Below are positions 57,955-64,000 of a stretch of DNA of 64,000 nt, one piece after another. The notes below the pieces were generated by a model, which saw nothing but the letters and a program-made list of their open reading frames with translations, made no database searches and was not told where the DNA came from. Location of the stretch: contig NC_092347.1 in the NCBI RefSeq assembly GCF_963676685.1, positions 85,686,592 to 85,750,591 on the forward strand. Direction: 5' to 3'. Each line of letters opens with the position of its first letter. Within the stretch, counting starts at the first letter, position 1. Both the position numbers and the translations under genes were made by a program. This DNA is from Mytilus edulis. Its lineage: Eukaryota; Mollusca; Bivalvia; Mytilida; Mytilidae.

Positions 57955-58110
57955 TATCCCAGACGACCGCTTTGTCTACATAAGACTAACCAGTGACTCC
58001 CGAATAAAAAAAGTTTAAACTCCAAATCAGAAACGATTTGGAGAGCAGTGAAAAGCTAAACTTCAGAATATATGCCAAAAATTGATAGAGGATTTTTCGT
58101 TATGAAAAAG
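57955..58110 (+). repeat. RepC copy, diverged
   Basis: tcccagacgaccgctttgtc, tacataagactaaccagtga and a decayed 3' half ending at atatgcc. Confidence 0.6.
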
Positions 58111-58194
58111 AAAGACCTAATTGTTTTGTATAATTTATCAGGGGAAACCAGTTCCTGCTACCAAAGAAAGAGTTTATACATTTAAGTTGAAATC

Positions 58195-58863
58195 ATTCCC
58201 TCAAAAGCTTATATCTTGACTTTCATCTAGAAATCGACAATGAGGGTCGGTTGATAACAAAACTTTACGACAAATGATATTATTTCAGCTTTCCAATTGT
58301 GAACTTTCCATTTCTAAGTAGCAACATTCCAGCAGCACCTGCATACGGGGTATATATCTTCCAATTGATGCGATATTCCCGTGCTTGTATATCCTATCAT
58401 GATTTTCTTGATAGAGTGTTGCTGCTCACAAGGAAGCTATTAAAACAAGAGTTCCAAATGGTGAAGTTAAAATCCTCCCTTCGTAAATGTTACGGACGCC
58501 ATCACGAGTTGGTTGACCGTTATGGAATAACAGATGATATCGGATATGTTACTTACGTCGTAACTACAATCCCCTTCCTTTTAATGAATGTGACCTACTG
58601 AATTAGACTATTTACCGGAATTGTTATAACATGAGAAACACGACGGGTGCCATATGTGGAGCAGGATCCGCTTACCCTTCTGGAGCACCTGAGATCACCC
58701 CTAGTATTTGTTGGGGTTCGTGTTGCTTATTCGTTAGTTTTCTATGTGGTGTCATGTGTACTGTTGTTTGTTTGTTTGTCTTTTTAATTTTTAGCCATGG
58801 TGTTGTCAGTTTATTTTCGATTTATGCGTTTGACAGTCCCTCTAGTATCTTTCGTCACTCTTT
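58195..58863 (+). pseudogene. Penelope-like RT C-terminal part, 5'-truncated
   Basis: Begins with LDFHLEIDNEGRL (58210), has a stop near 58277, then is open from 58299: SNIPAAPAYGVYIFQLMRYS, LLLTRKLLKQEFQMVKLKSS and YGRHHELVDRYGIT (to 58601). The 3' tail follows (gttttctatgtggtgtcatg, gtctttttaatttttagcca) and ends at ctttcgtcactcttt. It is very close to the copy at 45597-46137, so both belong to the same recent subfamily. No upstream RT core is present. Confidence 0.75.
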
Positions 58864-59244
58864 AAATGGACACCAGCTTCATTTAGATAATTGGTCAGAA
58901 TATGTTTTTTGAAAAGAAAACAATAGAAAATGTCTATTTGTTGCTCCATTTTTCTTGAAAAGAATTCTATACATCCTCGGTATCTAACCTGTCTCTAGTC
59001 GTACACCACGTGTCAATAATGAATTAGGAACAGTTTACCTTTGAAAATCTTAGTTCACCAACATTTGACTTGTTTGCATTTGTGTTGTTTGATCCTAAGT
59101 TTTCTGTAGAATATGATTTGTGTTAAGTACTAATGTCTTTTCCGTTTTTCTTTTTTTAGTGAAAGAGTTCCATACATAAATATCTGACTGATCATAAGTC
59201 ATAATCAACAGAATACCGAAACCGTCAAAACACTCTTGCTTGTC
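58864..59244. other. No recognised feature
   Basis: AT-rich; nothing seen. Confidence 0.4.
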
Positions 59245-59453
59245 TATTATTATCAATCTGAGTTATAATTTAAGATTTCTGTATTCTTGACAAGAAGACA
59301 TATATAGCCATATTCAAAGTTCATTAGCACCAATGTTCGTTAAACAAAATTATTATTATCAATCTGAGTTATGATTTAAGATTTCTGTATTCTTGACCAG
59401 AAGACATATATAGCCATATTCAAAGATTAGCACCAATGTTCGTTAAACAAAAT
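59245..59453. repeat. 106-bp tandem duplication
   Basis: Two head-to-tail copies (59245-59350, 59351-59453) starting tattattatcaatctgag. They differ by a few substitutions and a 3-bp deletion. Located just downstream of the poly(A) signal of the gene at 59.6-60.8 kb. Confidence 0.85.
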
Positions 59454-59565
59454 ATTCTTTAACGTGAAGGACATATTATAATGGATACAGATGTACTAAA
59501 GAATATAAGCATCAATTTTATTATCCTATGCATTAAAACGTAATGTGTTCAATGTATATAAAGCT

Positions 59566-59571
59566 TTTATT
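59566..59571 (-). terminator. Poly(A) signal AATAAA
   Basis: AATAAA on the minus strand, 36 nt past the stop codon of the terminal exon at 59608-59665. The short 3' UTR supports this as the gene's 3' end. Confidence 0.55.
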
Positions 59572-59607
59572 TAAAGGATAATTAGTTCTCATAGTTAGAG
59601 TTGCTTG

Positions 59608-59665
59608 CTATGCATCAGATCCTTCAACCCTTTCATCAAATAGAATATATAAAGCAAGATCCAAT
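59608..59665 (-). CDS. Terminal exon of unknown gene
   Basis: The acceptor is pyrimidine-rich (ctgattatttcatacag), immediately upstream of the exon on the minus strand. The first base completes the codon left open (phase 2) by the donor at 60213. The exon then reads LDLALYILFDERVEGSDA and ends with TAG at 59608-59610. AATAAA follows. The joint with the upstream exon is in phase, which random sequence achieves only one time in three, and the peptide is leucine/acid-rich and helical. Together with the next two exons it forms a convincing 3' gene end. I do not recognise the protein. Confidence 0.5.
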
Positions 59666-60212
59666 CTGTATGAAATAATCAGATGAGACACTTTATTACT
59701 ACAAACATGTTAATTAAACCTTTTGTGAGGTGTACCTATCAAGTCAATAAATAAAGGTTTAGTACCAGAATTACATTTTAAACAAGTATATTGAAATACG
59801 AGAATGTCATAGGACAATGTCATGGTAATTATAAGTTATGTTATCTACGTGTTTTAATTATTTATTATCTAATTTTGTATTTATTTATGATGCATGATAG
59901 ACATATATTCATATAATCTGGTACGATGTAAATACATTACAAAAAACACAGCACATTTGTTTTTCGACTACCGTATGACTTTGTAGAAAAAGCTAATAAC
60001 ATTTTGTTTTTATATTGATTAAATAAACCCGTTATCCGGAAACACATGGAAACTGGTAATAAGTTATAAATCATCCCAAAATTCGGATGAACAATGAAAT
60101 TCTGAAAATAACGCCAGATGATATGAATACTTTATTATAATATAATAGCATTATTTATCTATTGATATTATATTAATTTTTGTAAACGACTAACAATAAG
60201 CAGTTTATCTAC

Positions 60213-60349
60213 CTGAAGAATCTCTGAACTTCTGGTACTAATGAAACAAGGACTTTCACTAAAATAGCTGTGTCAATGGAGTTATTGTTAACAGCGTGTT
60301 CACAACTGTTGTTGGATGTTTCTTCCATAGTTTGACCTATTCGGTGTAC
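60213..60349 (-). CDS. Internal exon of unknown gene
   Basis: 137 nt, phase 0 in and phase 2 out. Acceptor gagatgcag before GTACACCG; donor TTCAG-gtagat (60212-60211). It encodes a polar stretch (EETSNNSCEHAVNNNS) followed by an amphipathic helix, ILVKVLVSLVPEVQRFF. The intron to the next exon is 547 nt and to the previous one 223 nt. The helical pattern suits a HEAT/armadillo-like or other alpha-solenoid protein, but this is inference from composition only. Confidence 0.5.
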
Positions 60350-60572
60350 CTGCATCTCCATATATATACATTCAAAGGAATTACGACATGAAGGGCTAAA
60401 CAACGATTCGTATATATTGATTGTTTTCCAACAAGATCAAATTACCACTGTTTTCATAAAAATATAGTTGTAAAACATCTATCAGTACATAAAAGTTATG
60501 ACCCTTCAATTGTGCTTTTTTTGTTGTTGTAACGTCTTATTTTTAATGTTTTGTTAATATAAACATTCGTAC

Positions 60573-60798
60573 CTCTTGTGGTGGAAGAATACTTTGGGTC
60601 GTAGGTTGTGTCCAGTGTTTTACTAAAGCCTTTATAAGTAAATTAACAAAAAACATACTATGATTTACAGTTTGATCCAAATGCATTAAGACACATTGAC
60701 ATACCTCTTGACATATATCTATAATAACATCTACAGATAAAAATGACACATTATCTCTAGATAATCCAGGTGATTCCAATAGAATAACATTAAGGACA
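60573..60798 (-). CDS. Internal exon of unknown gene, 5' end uncertain
   Basis: The donor CAAGAG-gtacga (60572-60571) leaves phase 0, matching the acceptor of the next exon. The exon encodes an alpha-helical run (LSVDVIIDICQEVCQCVLM, VNHSMFFVNLLIKALVKHW) ending ILPPQE. Two acceptors are possible: ttttaag before 60798 (phase 2), or the stronger ttttatctgtag before 60730 (phase 1), which would shorten the exon to 158 nt. Beyond 60825 the sequence is RepE, so upstream exons lie farther right, perhaps outside the window. Predicted intracellular; no signal peptide or catalytic motif. Confidence 0.5.
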
Positions 60799-60824
60799 CT
60801 TAAAAGATATACAGAAATAAAACA

Positions 60825-60960
60825 AAATACCGAACTCCAAGATACAAACCAACAAAATCAAACGGAAACATATATTCCTGACAAGAAAATGATGTGTTAA
60901 ACTTGGTCTCATTGCTAGCCTAACCTGCCACTTTTACGCCAGTTGTTTGCAAATGTATAA
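60825..60960 (-). repeat. RepE repeat in intron
   Basis: aaaataccgaactccaagat, acatatattcctgacaagaa and taacctgccacttttacgcc match 53195-53340. Confidence 0.6.
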
Positions 60961-61244
60961 ATATATGTAAATTTATATTAAGTTTGCCTGTTTATACTGA
61001 CTTACTCAATCGTTCTTTTTTTTAAATTGTTTAATAGACTGTTGATTTGTGGTCGCATAGTTCCACTTCTGAACCCCAAAATTGTCACATTAACTCTGTG
61101 GAGGGTTATGGGTGAGTTTGGAAGCTAGGCCCTCCTTCTTGGCATACTATTGGGTTAATTCTGACTTTACGTTACCTGTCAACTCAAACCCTTCTTATTA
61201 TGGGACCGGCGGGTCCCTTTTTTTCAAAAGTATTTTGCTTGTAA
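60961..61244. other. No recognised feature
   Basis: 61085-61215 (gtttggaagctaggccctcc, gggaccggcgggtccctttt) is GC-richer and includes a small palindrome ggaccggcgggtcc; possibly another repeat, not assigned. Confidence 0.35.
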
Positions 61245-61430
61245 TTAATACTCCAGACGCGCTTTTCGTCTACATAAGACTAATCAGTGACGCTCAGATC
61301 AAAATAGATATAAAGCCAAAAGTACAAAAGTTGAAGAGCATTGAGGAACCAAAATTCTAAAAATGGTGCCAAATACGGATAAGGTTATTTGTGCATGGGA
61401 TAAGAACATTATTAGTATTTCAAAAAAAAA
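61245..61430 (+). repeat. RepC copy
   Basis: tactccagacgcgcttttcg, tacataagactaatcagtga, gaagagcattgaggaacc and gggataagaacattattag, the full RepC order. Confidence 0.75.
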
Positions 61431-61469
61431 CATAGAAATTTATAAAAATGACCATATAATTGATATTCA

Positions 61470-61627
61470 TTGATATTCATTGCAACACCGAAGTGCTGAC
61501 TACTGGGATGGTGATACCCTCGGGGAAGAAACGTCCACCTACAGTGGCATCGACCCAGTGGTGTCAAAAGTAAAAGTACCATGCTTATAATTTGATACAC
61601 CAGACGCGCGTTTCGTCTACATAAGTG
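61470..61627 (+). repeat. RepC 5' portion
   Basis: gctgactactgggatggtga, aagaaacgtccacctacagt, gtggcatcgacccagtggtg and cgcgcgtttcgtctacataa. Shows that the family extends upstream of the part seen at 18509. Confidence 0.7.
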
Positions 61628-62202
61628 TTTGGTTGCTCAAACAATTGTTTTTTTTACTATAACGGAACCATACATTACTGTCATACAAATCGGAGGTTAA
61701 GCTAGGTATGCAACCTAATTTCACCCACTATTTTCAACGATAAATGTTTGTACCAAGTGAGGAACAGGACAAATGATTTTATTGCATTCCTTTGGTTGAT
61801 AAATAGTCTAACGGTTGTTGTTGTCAGTTTTAATGGATTTCCCCTTTTGAATTTACCGTGGACTTTATTTTTATTAATACCTTTTTGTGTCTTTTTTGTA
61901 TCAAGCAGGTATTCGCCATTCCTTGAATTATGATATTTGACCAACCCATATGTTGCAAGTTTCTTTTTTTTTATTTAATGTGTCCATATACGAGAAGCAT
62001 TTAGAAGCATTTCAAAAGTATTTTCATTTGGAGTTAATGTATCCCAGCTTGCCTATTGTCTACAAAATTGACCACTTATGCGATCTTCCGGTATCGATTA
62101 TTTATTCTACGTACAATTTGCTTTTTTTCCCCATCAGATCACTAGTGTTTGTTTTTTGTTTAAGCTTTCTTAACTTTTCATATTCTATTCCTTTTTTGCC
62201 TT
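61628..62202. other. No gene; RepE-like fragment
   Basis: 61825-61935 (gtcagttttaatggatttcc, ccttttgaatttaccgtgga) is a diverged RepE piece. The rest, including frame 61950-62276, shows nothing convincing. Confidence 0.4.
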
Positions 62203-62720
62203 ATGCCCGCGTCACACTGTCCCGATTTTTACGCCGATGGCAACACGATAATGGAAATTTTCAAAATCGGGACTAATCGTATCCAGATCGGACTATTCGT
62301 AGTGTCATCTTTAACCATCGGCCACTTTTTCTAGCCTTCGGGGACAACTTCGGGAAGGGTTCTAAATTTTTTAACATGTTAAAAAATCCCCGAAGGTGCG
62401 TCCAATGTTGAGGCTTCGTATTGAGTTCGTATCACCATCCTCACCATCGTCATGTCACCGGGAATGCATCTTTGCATATCGTATTGAATTCGTGTTTCCA
62501 TCGTTTCCGTCGGGCAGTTTTGACATTACGATGTCTACACGAATGAATCACGAAGATACCCGAAGGTCTTACGATGGCAACACGACTTCGTGAAGACCTC
62601 GTAATCCCGTAGTGTTGCCATCGAATAAATGTACGAAGGCGACAAGATGGAACTACGACGGCAATAAATCCAGCTAAATTAAAGTTAATTTTCGCGCTAA
62701 AATACATTGAAAGTGCCATG
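62203..62720. mobile_element. Word-repeat transposon end (cgatggcaacacga)
   Basis: Starts gcccgcgtcacactgtcccg and is composed of short words in both orientations: cgatggcaacacgat, gttgccatcg, cgaaggt, ttcggggac. A perfect 22-bp palindrome lies at 62366-62387. The architecture and the opening phrase resemble the TTAA element at 14140 (agtcccactagg), with a different word set. The right end was not found; a coding-exon-like segment follows at 62799, so this may be the left end of a longer element truncated or continuing to the right. Frames 62396-62593 and 62450-62719 are word-repeat artefacts. Confidence 0.55.
62366..62387. repeat. 22-bp perfect palindrome
   Basis: The half attttttaaca followed by its complement, flanked by the inverted words cttcggga and tccccgaag, so a longer hairpin can form. 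Confidence 0.75.
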
Positions 62721-62798
62721 CGCGATATGCACTGGTCAGTCTAATACGACAGTTAAGAAAGACGTTCATAAAAAACATGGAGCTCATATTATGATTCT

Positions 62799-62927
62799 AT
62801 GAGAACAAGAAAGGCGACAGCGTTGTTTCTATTAATTCAAATGGAACAAGAAGAGCAGCTATTACAGGCTCAGGATTTACTTTTACAAGTAAAATATTAT
62901 TTTTTGTCAATTTTTCATATCAAATAA
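62799..62927 (+). CDS. Candidate first exon of a transposon gene
   Basis: From ATG the frame reads MRTRKATALFLLIQMEQEEQ then LLQAQDLLLQ, followed by a donor-like CAA-gtaaaa (62889). Unspliced it ends at TAA (62925-62927). A short basic start followed by a Leu/Glu/Gln-rich helix is the style I associate with N-terminal exons of PIF/Harbinger-type transposon genes, and it lies just inside the word-repeat element. This is inference; no DDE domain is seen downstream in the window. Confidence 0.25.
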   Translation: MRTRKATALFLLIQMEQEEQLLQAQDLLLQVKYYFLSIFHIK

Positions 62928-63390
62928 CATAATGAAAATCATAAACGCGCCTCGTACATCAACACTGCAAGTACACGTATATAGGGAAACCAACTTTTTC
63001 ATTATTCTGATTTTTTATGTATCGTCTGATACGTGTCACACGAATGTTTACTCCATAACCATTTTGTTTTCTATATGTCATATTTTGCCGCATTTGTTGC
63101 TTTCCCAACACCCTTCCTTTTGTCTATATTATTATGATATTCTCCTGGAAAGAGCTCTTTTTGAATAAAAGGGATCAACGATCACCATTATCTTACCTTT
63201 AAGAGAGATCAGTAAACATGGGCATAATTATGGGTGATTATTCAGACTAGTGCATACATTTTACAGTTCAAACAAGGCAATGCCGAGCGTGGCATCCCCT
63301 CGTATGTAACATATTGGGGACAAATATGGACACTATATTTGTATATGACACATGCAGAAAATGGTAAATTGAATATGCATATTTGATACA
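62928..63390. other. No recognised feature
   Basis: AT-rich; frame 62932-63168 is not protein-like. Confidence 0.4.
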
Positions 63391-63935
63391 TATAAAATTG
63401 AGAATGGAAATGGGGAATGTGTCAAAGAGACAATAACCCGACCAAATAAAAAAACAACAGCAGAGGGTCCCCAACAGGTCTTCAATGTAGCGAGAAATTC
63501 CCGCACCCGGAGGCGTCCTTCAGCTGACCCCTAAACAAATATATACTAGTCCAGTGATAATGAACGCCATGCTAATTTCCAAATTGTACACAAGAAACTA
63601 AAATTAAAATAATACAAGACTAACAAAGGCCAGAGGCTCCTGACTTGGGACAGGCGCAAAAATGCGACGGGGTTAAACATGTTTGTGAGATCTCAACCCT
63701 CCCCCGATACCTCTAACCAATGTAGAAAAGTAAACGCATAACAATACGCACATTAAAATTCAGTTCAAGAGAAGTCCGAGTCTGATGTCAGAAGATGTAA
63801 CCAAAGAAAATAAACAAAATAACAATAATACATAAATAACAACAGACTACTAGCAGTTAACTGACATGTCAGCTCCAGACTTCAATTAAACTGACTGAAA
63901 TATTATGATTAAGATTAAGATTATGAATATATAAA
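63391..63935 (+). repeat. RepA repeat, longest copy
   Basis: Starts aaaattgagaatggaaatgg, continues through cccgcacccggaggcgtcct, cagaggctcctgacttggga, gagaagtccgagtctgatgt and gacatgtcagctccagactt. The other copies are fragments of this. The antisense frame 63268-63474 is a by-product. Confidence 0.8.
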
Positions 63936-64000
63936 CTATTTTTTTAGAAATCAACTAAAACATTCAGTAACTGGAAATACCTTAAATATTGTCTTTAGAA
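63936..64000. other. Window end, nothing seen
   Basis: AT-rich tail after RepA. Confidence 0.3.

Noticed and set aside
62396..62719. Two overlapping frames on opposite strands
   Set aside because: Both are products of the palindromic words in the transposon end.
1..64000. tRNA, rRNA or histone clusters
   Set aside because: No tRNA cloverleaf, rRNA core or histone sequence was recognised by eye. A tRNAscan or covariance search would be needed to exclude isolated tRNA genes.

Overview
The window looks like nuclear DNA of a marine bivalve, most likely a mussel (Mytilus-like). It is AT-rich, has almost no long open frames of its own, and is crowded with short interspersed repeats that I recognise from memory as typical of mussel genomes; that assignment is inference, not a database match. 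No rRNA, tRNA, CRISPR or bacterial-type operon was recognised.

Layout. 1-2.4 kb: AT-rich DNA with a MITE-like repeat. 2.49-8.25 kb (minus strand): a young, nearly complete BEL/Pao LTR retrotransposon with 203-bp LTRs, a 5-bp target duplication, a tRNA-His-type primer-binding site, gag, and a pol frame broken by one stop codon. It sits inside an older dispersed repeat. 9.66-10.24 kb: a near-perfect 290-bp tandem duplication. 11.3-15.7 and 17.9-19.5 kb: two diverged copies of one segment. The first carries a 1.42-kb TTAA-flanked terminal-inverted-repeat element and the second preserves the empty site. 23.4-24.1 kb: an array of mini-palindromes. 27.9-29.4, 40.9-42.0 and 62.2-62.7 kb: further transposon-like units, each built around its own repeated 10-18 bp word. 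32.7-37.2 kb: a decayed Ty3/Gypsy-like gag-protease region between inverted repeats. Penelope-like reverse-transcriptase relics with a common 3' end lie near 8.9, 10.7, 20.6-21.2, 26.0, 29.5-30.3, 44.5-46.1, 47.6-48.75 and 58.2-58.9 kb. 50-53.8 kb: a diverged tandem duplication that ends in a candidate first exon.

Host genes. The best candidate is the 3' end of an unidentified minus-strand gene at 59.6-60.8 kb: three exons with phase-compatible splice sites, a stop codon and an AATAAA signal. Weaker candidates are a first exon at 53.66 kb, a Cys-rich secreted-peptide-like frame at 46.14-46.36 kb and a terminal-exon-like frame at 57.4 kb.

Repeat families used below: RepA (word gagaatggaaatggggaatg), RepB (gttgtctcattggcactcat), RepC (ccagacgcgcgtttcgtcta), RepD (gtagtataccgctgttcaaa), RepE (ggactttccgttttgaattt), RepF (cgtccgtcgtcgtcc). 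They are named for this answer only. The repeats do not work together as a system. They record successive insertions into gene-poor DNA.
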